64,000 nt of DNA, taken from NCBI GenBank assembly GCA_041662605.1, contig JBAZSD010000018.1, positions 22,626 through 86,625 on the forward strand. The letters run 5' to 3'. Every line of letters begins with the position of its first letter. Positions within the stretch are counted from its first letter, which is position 1. The DNA comes from Desulfomonilaceae bacterium (GTDB taxonomy: Bacteria; Desulfobacterota; Desulfomonilia; Desulfomonilales; Desulfomonilaceae). Shown here one piece after another: positions 55,030 through 62,742 of this stretch. The translations under genes were made by a program, and so were the position numbers. The notes below the pieces were generated by a model, which was not told where the DNA came from, made no database searches, and worked only from the letters and a program-made list of their open reading frames with translations.

Positions 55030-56725
55030 CCGACTCATGCCCCCGTTGTTGTCGCGATGACGCATTGCGGCGTTGTTCAAAATATTTGTCAAAGGAGATA
55101 GCCCTCTTTAGCATCTCTTTTAGACGATCTAGTATTGGTTCACCGTCTGGCACCTGCAGGATTAATGAGGCGCGCTGACCCAGCGCATTGAGCGAGTTCC
55201 CCAGGAACCAAACGGTGTCGTCGATCACTAAGAAACGATCATGGAGTGGCAATTTTTTTCCGACTAAAACAAGCGCAGAAGCATTCTCGATTCCACGTTT
55301 CTTAAATGTTGCCATATGGTGTGAAAATCTCCCAAGACGGCTCTGTTCTGCACGAGACTTCTCTGACAAACCCGGGAATAACCCCTCATCAATCTGTGTT
55401 GGGCAATCCTCTTCGGTGTAGTTGCCTCCTCCAAATGCTAGCTTAGAGGTTAAGATTGTGAGTTCTACGTCGATGTTAGGAACGGCGTGTAGAAACTGTA
55501 AGATCTGTTGGGCGCCGAAATAGGGATCGGCAACCAATACATGGGAGCAAGCTCGGCCAATGCGACTGCGAATGAACTGTAGAGCTTCGTCACGCTGGCC
55601 GTTGTCAATCCAGGTTTGGTCGTACCGTCGTGCTTGAGCCCGCCTTTGGCGTCGCTGCTCAGCCTCAAAGACGTGTGAGAGACCAGACCTAAGGGGAGCA
55701 GATTCACGGGTTATCGGATATTCCGCCGATATTTCTGATACCTCATAGGGAGCGATTTCAGAATGAGGAGAATCCGTTTTTGGCGACTCGATTCTCACGC
55801 GCCGCCCCAAGATCCCCATTGAGGCATTCAGATATCTGATAAAAGTCACTGGTGGTTGATAAGCAAGCACTCCATGCTCTAAATCCGTTAGCACATAACC
55901 GCTTTTATGAACCGGTAATTGCCGGGGCAGCACTAAGAGACCATCCTTCGGCACGGTGACTGTTTCAAAGCGAGACATTAGATTTGCGCGCCATTCCAAA
56001 ACTGTTAGACTTAACCCCTCGACAGTCTGTCCAGCTCGTGGGATAAGTCGAAAAACAAGATTCTCGGATCCCTCCTCGTTGATTGGGACTATATGGTACC
56101 TGATGCTACGCACGATCGGATTGGGTACAATGAGTACAAGGCTTCCGAGATATTCAGAATAATCTCCGAAATCGACGTGAAGGCGACGTTTCAAAAATCT
56201 TATGGCGTCGACGTTTCTAATGACTGCTTCAAAGCCAGTGCTATTTCCGAAACGGCGATGGATTCGCGCTGGCTCAGATCCCGATCCAACAAATGGTACC
56301 GGGTCTCCTGGTCCACCGGAACTAAAAAGAGAATCCGATCCAGACGGAAACCCAAGAATAGGCCATGTGGGGTCGTCAAAAAAGTTGGATACCGTGAATT
56401 CTTCCTCGTCGTGGGCTGTATGAATCTCCTGCGGGTCATAGGAAATGGGTATCCTCATACGATTCGACGTGCCTGACAGATACCATTTAATCGCCTCGGC
56501 CGCGGTTAAAACAGTACGCCATGAGAGTACTCGACCGCGTCGTACATTGGCAATGTTGAATGTGTCCACCTCGGAGCTTCTTGGAGGTGGCCGATCATTC
56601 ACGAGCAAAGAAACAGAACCAAATAATAGCTCCGGCTGAGCGGTCGGACTCTCGACGTAGGTTGCTAGACGAATCACTGCCCACTTGAACTGTGCCACAA
56701 AATCTGTTTGCGGTAGAGCGTTCAT
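54998..56725 (-). CDS. 575-aa protein with C-terminal PLD-like domain (VPA1262-like N-terminus?)
   Basis: First gene of the cassette. Residues 1-350 form an unrecognised N-terminal region beginning QFKWAVIRLATYVESPTAQP; from memory it resembles the VPA1262-family N-terminal domain, but I am unsure. Residues 375-575 are PLD-like: HVLVADPYFGAQQILQFL, ELTILTSKLAFGG, then LPLHDRFLVIDDTVWFLGNS (His495, Arg497, Asp502) and ASLILQVPDG. Only one HxRx4D motif occurs, as in the next gene. Together they could form a composite two-motif active site. The cassette is next to a type I RM locus and other defence genes, so an antiviral nuclease role is plausible. Confidence 0.75.
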   Translation of the reverse strand: MNALPQTDFVAQFKWAVIRLATYVESPTAQPELLFGSVSLLVNDRPPPRSSEVDTFNIANVRRGRVLSWRTVLTAAEAIKWYLSGTSNRMRIPISYDPQEIHTAHDEEEFTVSNFFDDPTWPILGFPSGSDSLFSSGGPGDPVPFVGSGSEPARIHRRFGNSTGFEAVIRNVDAIRFLKRRLHVDFGDYSEYLGSLVLIVPNPIVRSIRYHIVPINEEGSENLVFRLIPRAGQTVEGLSLTVLEWRANLMSRFETVTVPKDGLLVLPRQLPVHKSGYVLTDLEHGVLAYQPPVTFIRYLNASMGILGRRVRIESPKTDSPHSEIAPYEVSEISAEYPITRESAPLRSGLSHVFEAEQRRQRRAQARRYDQTWIDNGQRDEALQFIRSRIGRACSHVLVADPYFGAQQILQFLHAVPNIDVELTILTSKLAFGGGNYTEEDCPTQIDEGLFPGLSEKSRAEQSRLGRFSHHMATFKKRGIENASALVLVGKKLPLHDRFLVIDDTVWFLGNSLNALGQRASLILQVPDGEPILDRLKEMLKRAISFDKYFEQRRNASSRQQRGHESDDNFSAKVRC

Positions 56726-57286
56726 GACACCGCCGATGGTATGGCTCTTCTGATCGTACTGCTTGTTGCTTTGTTGGGAAAAACGGCAAACGACCTGGAT
56801 AGGTTGATCTCTGTATTGCAGTTTGGGAAGGTAATTGTTGGTTCATTCATACTGGAATTCCGGTAGATCCATTCAGCAAATCGATGAGAGCCGAAGGAAT
56901 CTAATTCTCACGGGGTTACCCACACACACGGATTCTCATAGCCATTCTGCCGGGCTGTGAACTTCCTTCGCTGTTTGCCTTCCGCCGTTGTCAGTTGAGA
57001 ACTCATCCCTTGGTCTCTTCAAAGTTTAAGGTTCATATTAGAACCCTCTCAAGAGACTAACAACTTTTTTCATTAATGGCCTTGAAAAAAAAGACAGTGG
57101 CATAAGTGCAAAAGCTGTTCTAAAATGATCAAAAGAGAAGGAGCAGTGAAATAGCGAAGGAAAACAGAAGGCATAACGGCACAGCATTGAAAGCGCTTAC
57201 GGTGGCGAGGGCATCCCGCGTGTGAGTAATTTGCGTTACCCCTATCCCAAAAAAGACAGCGGGGCGACAGTAGCGGAGGTCAAGGT
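56726..57286. other. 561-bp region without an intact gene
   Basis: Lies between divergent units, so it should hold the promoter of the PLD-like cassette (minus) and of the DUF4325 fragment operon (plus). I see no clear RNA gene. An imperfect CTTTTTTC/GAAAAAAAAG pairing at about 57064-57094 is too A/T-rich to judge. Confidence 0.4.
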
Positions 57287-57436
57287 TTGAAAGTCGTTTT
57301 ACCTGAACTTCGTCATGATTTTAAGGGCTTCCAGGCATTGTCAGAGCTTTATGCCCAAACCAGGGATTGTCTTTTTGACGAAATCCAGATCGACATGAGT
57401 CAAGTCAGTTGGTTTGACGCTGAAGATTCCACATGA
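57287..57436 (+). pseudogene. Truncated STAS/GHKL-ATPase-type gene, N-terminal fragment
   Basis: From TTG at 57287 the frame reads VVLPELRHDFKGFQALSELY and then IDMSQVSWFDA before stopping after 49 residues. The strand ending in WFDA is what I recall from the N-termini of STAS-plus-ATPase proteins that precede DUF4325 genes; the ATPase part is missing here. Its stop overlaps the next start (ATGA), which suggests an internal deletion within a once intact operon. Confidence 0.5.
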
Positions 57437-57792
57437 ATGAGATAATAACCCTTTCCGTCTTTGAAATTGTCGGCAGATCTTTGTGCATAGCCTCAGACGA
57501 CGGACAAAAAGTTTATGAACGAATTGGGAAGGCCATAAGGCAAGGGCGAAACGTGGCTCTTTCTTTTATGAACATCACGATCATGTCGCCGACATTCCTG
57601 AACGTGGCCATAGGCCAACTCTACGGAGAATTTTCCGAAGAGGAAATCCGAGCCAAACTTACCGTTAAAGATATGGAACAGGATGACCTTGTTCTGCTGA
57701 AGAGGGTCGTTGAAACAGCGAAGGCGTATTTCAAAAACCCGGAACTCCACAAGAATGCCACTGCGGAACCCTCGGGCGCCAACAATGGTTAG
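57433..57792 (+). CDS. STAS-like DUF4325 protein
   Basis: 119 aa. It has the alternating strand-helix pattern of STAS-like DUF4325 proteins: VALSFMNITIMSPTFLNVAIGQLYGEF is the central motif, split by a loop (residues 39-65). Such proteins usually follow a GHKL-type ATPase gene, resembling anti-sigma/anti-anti-sigma pairs. Here the ATPase is reduced to a fragment, so the protein is probably an orphan remnant of a signalling or defence cassette. Confidence 0.7.
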   Translation: MNEIITLSVFEIVGRSLCIASDDGQKVYERIGKAIRQGRNVALSFMNITIMSPTFLNVAIGQLYGEFSEEEIRAKLTVKDMEQDDLVLLKRVVETAKAYFKNPELHKNATAEPSGANNG

Positions 57793-57882
57793 CGCTGTCT
57801 TCCTTGTGACCAGGATATAGTCGCCGCCCGGCGAATTCTAAATCTCTGCACTCGCACTGACAGTGGTTTTGATACTTTGAAT

Positions 57883-58050
57883 ATGCATTCACTTTTGACC
57901 GAATATCAGACCGGTAAAAGGGACTTTAACGATCAGGTTTTGGAGGATTTGTGCGCTAGACGGAGGCTCAATTTGGTTACCTACGACGCGGATTTCAAAG
58001 CCGCGAATCTGACGTTGTTTACTGCAAATTCTGGGCTTCTTAATCCGTGA
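57883..58050 (+). pseudogene. C-terminal fragment of a PIN-like protein
   Basis: A 55-residue frame reads DFNDQVLEDLCARRRLNLVT then YDADFKAANLTLFTANSGLL. The pattern of a helix, then VTYDADF and a short strand is typical of the last third of PIN-domain toxins. No upstream coding part is in frame. It follows DUF4325, so the original cassette was probably ATPase, DUF4325 and PIN protein. Confidence 0.45.
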
Positions 58051-58148
58051 GTTGATTACCCAATTCAGTTTAGAATTTGGCGAAGCCATGATCAGGGGAA
58101 TATTTTCCCGCCTGCCACCAAGAACAATACCTTATCGCCGTGTCGGTA

Positions 58149-58182
58149 AGATCTCTCGTAGCTACGCTCGCTCGAGATGACA
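58149..58182. repeat. Palindrome-like intergenic repeat (AGATCTCTCG...CTCGAGATGACA)
   Basis: Reads on the minus strand as TGTCATCTCGAGCGAGCGTA then GCTACGAGAGATCT. Same general type as the TGTCATTTCGA element at 43184-43211 and like REP-type elements common between genes. Confidence 0.45.
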
Positions 58183-58210
58183 TGAAGGCTTGCGTTGGGT
58201 GGGATCTTCG

Positions 58211-58241
58211 GAACCATAGTTTGTAGTTCCCCAAACCTGTT
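58211..58241. repeat. Short dispersed repeat, copy 1
   Basis: GAACCATAGTTTGTAGTTCC continuing CCAAACCTGTT; it matches the last 31 bases of the window at 27 of 31 positions. Confidence 0.6.
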
Positions 58242-58342
58242 TTTTGTTTAGAGGTGAACGATATTGATGGTCCAGGGGAAAAGAGCCGTGGTATAGATCA
58301 AATCTTCAAACAGATGACGCCGGGTACGGAAGTGAAGTCAAT

Positions 58343-58939
58343 ATGAAAAGGGATAAAGGCGGAAGGATGAATGATGACAAAAAGCTGATTCGCAACAGCA
58401 CGGCCGAGTTCCTTATTTTTACGGGTCAGGCGGGAGAACAAAGTATTGAAGCACTCTATGAGGATGAAACGGTTTGGTTATTGCAGAAACTGATGGCGGC
58501 TTTGTTCGATGTGGACGTGCGAACGGTTAATGAACATCTCAAAAATGTTTATGAACAGGGAGAAGTTACGCCGGAGGCAACTATCCGGAAATTCCGGATA
58601 GTTCAAACCGAGGGAAAGCGTGAAGTTGTCCGGAATGTGGATTTTTACAATCTTGATGCGATCATCTCAGTGGGTTACCGGGTCAATTCTGTTCGGGCGA
58701 CACAGTTCCGCCAGTGGGCCACCCGAGTGCTGCGGGAGTTTGCCATCAAGGGCTATGTGCTGGACAATGGGAAGATTACAGCCCAAATCGCCAAGGATTT
58801 TGCTGAGGGCGAGTTCGAAAAATATCGGATCATGCAGGATCGGCTGTTCGAGAGCGATTTCGATAAAGTTATTAGACAGCTTGAATCTGAAGACAATCAT
58901 TCGCGATCATCTTCTACCAACAACGCTGGCGGCCAATAA
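58343..58939 (+). CDS. RhuM-family protein
   Basis: 198 aa. Motifs of the virulence-associated RhuM family are visible: VWLLQKLMAALFDVDVRTVN, VVRNVDFYNLDAIISVGYRV and ATQFRQWATRVLREFAIKGY. The N-terminal half is a Fic-adjacent/KilA-like DNA-binding-type domain found beside restriction and Fic genes. It is shorter than the roughly 330 aa I recall for the family and ends in a low-complexity SSSTNNAGGQ, so it may be C-terminally truncated. The ATG at 58367 is an alternative start. Confidence 0.75.
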   Translation: MKRDKGGRMNDDKKLIRNSTAEFLIFTGQAGEQSIEALYEDETVWLLQKLMAALFDVDVRTVNEHLKNVYEQGEVTPEATIRKFRIVQTEGKREVVRNVDFYNLDAIISVGYRVNSVRATQFRQWATRVLREFAIKGYVLDNGKITAQIAKDFAEGEFEKYRIMQDRLFESDFDKVIRQLESEDNHSRSSSTNNAGGQ

Positions 58940-59070
58940 ACTGAAGTTCAAAATTCAGCTAATGCTTTCTTTTGGTGACGACTTGTACCATTATTTCAAC
59001 CAGGCAACAATGATTACCGAAAAGTTCGTATCAGAAACAAAAACTATTGGACAGACTGGAGACAGATCAA

Positions 59071-59238
59071 ATGACTGAGTCTAAATGGAAAGAGGTTAGG
59101 ATTCTTTCTAACGCCGAGGATTATAAAAGATTTGAGAAAAACCAACCCGCAACGAATGGTAAACCTGCTTATCGAGTAAGAGCAATATTGCCGGATTTGA
59201 GGTATTTTAAGGGGGAAAAATATCAGGACGAGAAATAG
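59071..59238 (+). CDS. Small protein of unknown function
   Basis: 55 aa from the ATG at 59071 (MTESKWKEVRIL), with GGAG 8 nt upstream. Charged, no cysteines or membrane segments; contains KPAYRVRAILPDLRYFKGEK. I do not recognise it. A TTG 24 nt upstream is a weaker start. Confidence 0.5.
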   Translation: MTESKWKEVRILSNAEDYKRFEKNQPATNGKPAYRVRAILPDLRYFKGEKYQDEK

Positions 59239-59405
59239 ATTCTAAAGTATCTCTAATTTATTGGAATTGTTAATAAGTTTGTGTAAATGTCACTTCAGTT
59301 TTCAAAAGTTTGGCCCACTGTTATTAAACATGATGCTGGACTGATGATTTTTTCATTGGTCTCTAAAAACTGAACAATGGTATGAGTTCAGGCTACAAAA
59401 CAATC

Positions 59406-59909
59406 CTAGCCGATTGATTTCAACATCTCTCTGAAAATTTTTATTGGGTAATTGTGATTTATGGCTCCTAAAAAGGTGCGATTCAGTTCCTCATTCAATT
59501 CATAGAGATTTATTCTTTCCAGGCCTCCTGCTTCATAGATACGATATTCGACACCTCGCCTGAGGTCGTTCATGGAACCGAGAATACTGCGATTACAGGT
59601 TTTCTGGTAACTGACATTCTGAAATTCAGATAAAACAGCCTCGATTTGTGGTTGAGGAATATTTTCATGAAGCAGGTTTTTGAAAAAATGTTCACCTACG
59701 ATCCGATCAAAGAACTTAAACGCCGGTTTCCTCAGGACTGGTATGAAGATGGTAAACAAAGTCAAATCATTGGAGATCATTACACATTTGTGACGCTGAA
59801 TGCGAAACAGAGTCGCATGACAGTCCATGAATGACTCTGTGACCGGCTCATGCGGTTCTGGATGAGCCTTCAATTCGGCCAATAACTTCTGTGTACATCG
59901 AATTATCAT
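59406..59909 (-). CDS. DUF6933-like protein
   Basis: 167 aa starting MIIRCTQKLLAELKAHPEP, then MDCHATLFRIQRHKCVMISN and LTLFTIFIPVLRK. This start and the H-A-x-L-x-R-I-x-R-x-K-C pattern match the DUF6933 family, which occurs in mobile and accessory DNA. No catalytic motif known. It is alone on the minus strand inside a row of plus-strand accessory genes. Confidence 0.65.
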   Translation of the reverse strand: MIIRCTQKLLAELKAHPEPHEPVTESFMDCHATLFRIQRHKCVMISNDLTLFTIFIPVLRKPAFKFFDRIVGEHFFKNLLHENIPQPQIEAVLSEFQNVSYQKTCNRSILGSMNDLRRGVEYRIYEAGGLERINLYELNEELNRTFLGAINHNYPIKIFREMLKSIG

Positions 59910-60297
59910 GAGATTCTTATATCCTCACGACTGCTAGATTTTCAACGAAATACAAACCGGATCTAGAGAAAACCGATTTATTTGGCCTGAACATGACTAT
60001 TATCTTCCAGAGTGCTGAAACCTGGTCTAAAATCAATTCCCCGCGATTTTGTCCTGTTGGAACATTATTTTCCCCGTCACTTTATCACAAATTTCGCCGA
60101 AATCGCGTTAGAGACGCCCAATATAAAGAGTCCCTGAGGAAATACAGCTACTTTTTGAACGCCTGGGATTCCAATTGCTGACCAGGGTCCAGAATGACGA
60201 TGCTCTCGGCCGCCCTGTAAAATGGTTCAGTCTGGTCATGCGGAAGGCATTCATAGAACTCATCACTGGATTGTGATCTGGAACTCGTTTACAATGA
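59910..60297. other. 388-bp region with decayed coding sequence
   Basis: No intact gene. Plus-strand frames give protein-like pieces, for example PEEIQLLFERLGFQLL followed by ALGRPVKWFSLVMRKAF at about 60130-60270, broken by stops. It looks like an eroded gene of unknown kind. Confidence 0.4.
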
Positions 60298-60423
60298 ATG
60301 CCGCGCGAAACTTTGGAAGAAACCAAGAGAAATTTGCTTGAGGCTATTTCCATGGTAATGGAAACGAACAGATCTCTTTCCGAGGAAACTCTGCTAGGCC
60401 AAGAGGTAATAAGAGAGCCCTAA
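60298..60423 (+). pseudogene. HicB C-terminal fragment upstream of the first hicBA pair
   Basis: Frame reads PRETLEETKRNLLEAISMVM and ends EEVIREP-like (GQEVIREP, stop). TLEE...NLxEA and the VIREP ending are the C-terminal helix pattern of HicB antitoxins. It lacks the beta-sheet half. Its stop overlaps the next hicB start (TAATG), so it may be the leftover of a duplicated antitoxin. Confidence 0.5.
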
Positions 60424-60620
60424 TGAAATACAAAATTATGCTCAGACTTTCGGAAGAAGGATATAGCGTCTCTGTAGCGGGCCTACCCGGGTGTTGGTCG
60501 CAGGGCGCAACAGAGCAAGAGGCTATTGAAAACATAACCGATGCGATTAAAGAGTACTTAGCCGCTGTAGACGATTTGTTCCCGGACTCTGACGTTCGGG
60601 AAATAGATGTAGCAGTGTAG
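60423..60620 (+). CDS. hicB: HicB-family antitoxin
   Basis: 65 aa. The half-RNase H fold of HicB is clear: YKIMLRLSEEGYSVSVAGLP then GCWSQGATEQEAIENITDAI. It neutralises the HicA mRNA interferase. It is short, with no C-terminal DNA-binding extension. Four bp separate it from hicA; antitoxin precedes toxin here. Confidence 0.85.
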   Translation: MKYKIMLRLSEEGYSVSVAGLPGCWSQGATEQEAIENITDAIKEYLAAVDDLFPDSDVREIDVAV

Positions 60621-60624
60621 CGCC

Positions 60625-60837
60625 GTGGGGAAAATACCCGGGGTTGATCATCTGGATGCTGTAAGGGTCCTGAAAAAAGCAGGTTTTAGTATCATTCGAC
60701 AGGGGAAGCACATTGTCATGTCGGATGGTTTGCGAATTCTTACGATCCCCCGCCATAATCCTGTTAACGCCTATACCATGGGCGGTATCGCGCACGATGC
60801 TGGTTTAACACAGGATGAGTTCAGAAAGTTGCTTTAA
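60625..60837 (+). CDS. hicA: HicA-family mRNA interferase toxin
   Basis: 70 aa with a GTG start. The dsRBD-like fold and catalytic histidine are in GFSIIRQGKHIVMSDG; it then reads ILTIPRHNPVNAYTMGGI and ends in an AGLTQDEFRKLL helix, typical HicA. It cleaves mRNA when HicB is lost. Intact. Confidence 0.85.
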   Translation: MGKIPGVDHLDAVRVLKKAGFSIIRQGKHIVMSDGLRILTIPRHNPVNAYTMGGIAHDAGLTQDEFRKLL

Positions 60838-60925
60838 GAATTCGAGTTCGTGGCCAGAACCATCTAAACACAATGCAAGTTCTGCCAAAATAGCGCAAGT
60901 CTTTAACTCTTGATCTTCTCTGGTT

Positions 60926-61189
60926 ATGAGTCATATCAGGGTATCAATGGACGAGAATTTATTCCCAGGGGATTGCAAATGCTGGATGTGCAAACTGGTC
61001 CCGGATCCCTTCACAAAGCCCGCCGAGATTAGTGATATTTACATTTCGACGTTAGGGTACTGGGTTTGTCAGAAGCCTTGGAATAACGCCATATTCTCTG
61101 AGAAAACGGGGGAGTGGGGAACGCAGTGTACTCTCGGAGAACGTTCCAGACGACTCATAGCCGGTTTCTGTATCCCAGAATCCTATTGA
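60926..61189 (+). CDS. Hypothetical protein, doubtful
   Basis: 87 aa open frame with CKCWMCKLVPDP near the N-terminus and five or more cysteines, which could bind metal. No good ribosome site and no recognised family. It fills the space between two hicBA modules and may be a remnant. Confidence 0.3.
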   Translation: MSHIRVSMDENLFPGDCKCWMCKLVPDPFTKPAEISDIYISTLGYWVCQKPWNNAIFSEKTGEWGTQCTLGERSRRLIAGFCIPESY

Positions 61190-61199
61190 CTATGAATTG

Positions 61200-61226
61200 A
61201 TATGCTTGTAAACATATTGGTATGCT
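61200..61226 (+). promoter_or_regulatory. Promoter/operator of the HTH-hicB/hicA module
   Basis: TTGATA (61197-61202) and TATGCT (61221-61226) are 18 bp apart, a plausible -35/-10 pair, and enclose the dyad ATATG-N8-CATAT (61200-61217). The regulator encoded just downstream has a MerR-like HTH, so autoregulation at this dyad is likely. Confidence 0.45.
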
Positions 61227-61240
61227 ACAAAGGAGGGAAC

Positions 61241-61879
61241 ATGATCGCTGGATTTGGAGCTAAGGTGGTTAAAGATATAACCGGTGTTTCCCGTATGCAA
61301 CTCCAACATTGGGACAGAACAGGTATCGTGCGGCCCTCGAAAAAAATTGGAACTGGCAAAGGGTCGAGGAGGGAATACTCCTTCAAGGACCTGGTTCAGC
61401 TCAAGGTCGCCAAACGACTCCGAGAGGAAGGGATCAGCCTCCAGAAAATCAGAAAGGCCCTGGAATTTCTGCGAAAGAATTTTCCAGATTTGAAAGCGCC
61501 TTTAGCGGAATTGCGGTTTCTCACCAATGGCTTCGACATTTTCGTTTTGACGAAGGAGCCCAAAATCATTTTGGACGCCCTCAAAGGACAATTTGTATTT
61601 TCCTTTGCCCTTGGGGAACTCATTGACGGGCTCAAAGGCTCAATCAGGGACTTGGAGATTCCAGGAGAAGAGAAGGTATTTGTCGGCGAAAGACAGTTCA
61701 CCGCGATTTTGAAACCGGATCTGGAAGATGGTGGATACACCGTGACCTGCAAAGAGATCCCGGCGGCGATTTCTCAGGGAGAGACTATTCAGGAAGCCCT
61801 GGACAACCTGGTAGACGCCATCGAGCTTTGTCTGGAGGCGGAGGCTGAAATCTGGGGAAATATACGTCAGGCAAAATGA
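61241..61879 (+). CDS. MerR-like HTH fused to HicB antitoxin domain
   Basis: 212 aa from the ATG at 61241, which has AAGGAGGG just upstream; the longer TTG/ATG at 61202 lacks a site. Residues 1-75 are a MerR-type winged helix (SRMQLQHWDRTGIVRPSKK, EYSFKDLVQLKVAKRLREEG). A middle linker of about 65 residues follows, then a C-terminal HicB domain (residues about 145-212): FTAILKPDLEDGGYTVTCKE and SQGETIQEALDNLVDAIELC. It probably represses its own operon and binds the downstream HicA. HicB usually carries an RHH or Xre-type domain at its C-terminus, so an N-terminal MerR-like domain is unusual. Confidence 0.8.
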   Translation: MIAGFGAKVVKDITGVSRMQLQHWDRTGIVRPSKKIGTGKGSRREYSFKDLVQLKVAKRLREEGISLQKIRKALEFLRKNFPDLKAPLAELRFLTNGFDIFVLTKEPKIILDALKGQFVFSFALGELIDGLKGSIRDLEIPGEEKVFVGERQFTAILKPDLEDGGYTVTCKEIPAAISQGETIQEALDNLVDAIELCLEAEAEIWGNIRQAK

Positions 61880-62076
61880 ACCTCACTGCAAGGCAATTGA
61901 AGAAGGTGGCAAGGAAACTGGGCTACCAGATTAAGGAAGGAAAGAAGCATGTGCTGGTTTATGGCGTATCAGGGCTAATTACCACCATCCCCAGAGGGCG
62001 GATAAAACCGGGAACTCTGGCCGCAATACTGAAACAAATGGGGATGAGTAAAGAAGAATTGACTGATTTGCTCTGA
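61876..62076 (+). CDS. hicA: HicA-family toxin (second module)
   Basis: 66 aa. Core KLGYQIKEGKKHVLVYGVSG with the catalytic-type His, then TTIPRGRIKPGTLAAILKQM and a C-terminal helix ending in LTDLL. Its start overlaps the stop of the HTH-HicB gene (ATGA). Pairs with that antitoxin. Confidence 0.8.
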   Translation: MNLTARQLKKVARKLGYQIKEGKKHVLVYGVSGLITTIPRGRIKPGTLAAILKQMGMSKEELTDLL

Positions 62077-62138
62077 AAATGGGACGGATGCAGAACGAGA
62101 CTCTCTGGTCTTTTTCTACAGACGGCTTGAAAACAATT

Positions 62139-62327
62139 TTATAAGATTCCATCTTCTTTTAGCCGACGTTTCATTTCCTCCAGGCTTATGGGGTTTTCTT
62201 CACGTCGTTCAGCGATTACGGCCAGATCATGCAGATCCTCAAGCAATTTCTGGTAAAGCTTTACCGGTAAAATAACTCCAGTCTTTTTGCCCTTTGCATC
62301 AATAACAAATTGTTCTCGTCCGGCCAT
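62139..62327 (-). CDS. Phd/YefM-like antitoxin, orphan
   Basis: 62 aa from the ATG at 62327 (MAGREQFVIDAKGKKTG); a longer frame to 62396 has no ribosome site. The pattern VILPVKLYQKLLEDLHDLAV followed by AERREENPISLEEMKRRLKE matches prevent-host-death type antitoxins. No toxin gene lies downstream on this strand, so it is an orphan or acts on a toxin elsewhere. Confidence 0.7.
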   Translation of the reverse strand: MAGREQFVIDAKGKKTGVILPVKLYQKLLEDLHDLAVIAERREENPISLEEMKRRLKEDGIL

Positions 62328-62742
62328 TCTGTGAATTCTCCATTGAAATACTTGAGTCACGGAATGTTTAGATTGAGATTCAACGGCTCCTGACACACGG
62401 CGCTATAAAGATTGAAACTATCAATATAGATGCTGGTTAGCAACAACTAGGGCCCTAAATAAGCAGGGACTCCCTAAACACCCCGGTGCCGTCGAAACGA
62501 GTGAGGGGATTGATTAATTTCTCATTTACAAGATGAATGAGGCCCATCATCATGCCAAGTTATGTGTTACTCACATGTCAGACTCCAGGCCCTCGAATGC
62601 TCAATACGAATGAATTCATGATTGCATCTGACCCAATCTTCTAATAACCTAAAGATCCACAACCTCAGTGACTGCATAAGTTGGGGCTTTAATAGGTTCG
62701 AAAGCGTTAGGGCTTATATCATCGATAAGGAGTGACCAAATA
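62328..62742. other. 415-bp intergenic region before the amidase gene
   Basis: No gene or strong repeat seen. AAGGAG lies 10 nt before the amidase ATG. Promoter elements for the divergent antitoxin and amidase must be here, but I cannot identify them with confidence. Confidence 0.4.

Noticed and set aside
57064..57094. CTTTTTTC/GAAAAAAAAG pairing as a terminator
   Set aside because: Weak A/T arms, with no gene clearly reading into it.
42700..62400. Prophage or integrative element
   Set aside because: KilA-N and RhuM are suggestive, but no integrase, transposase, capsid, tail or lysis genes are present.
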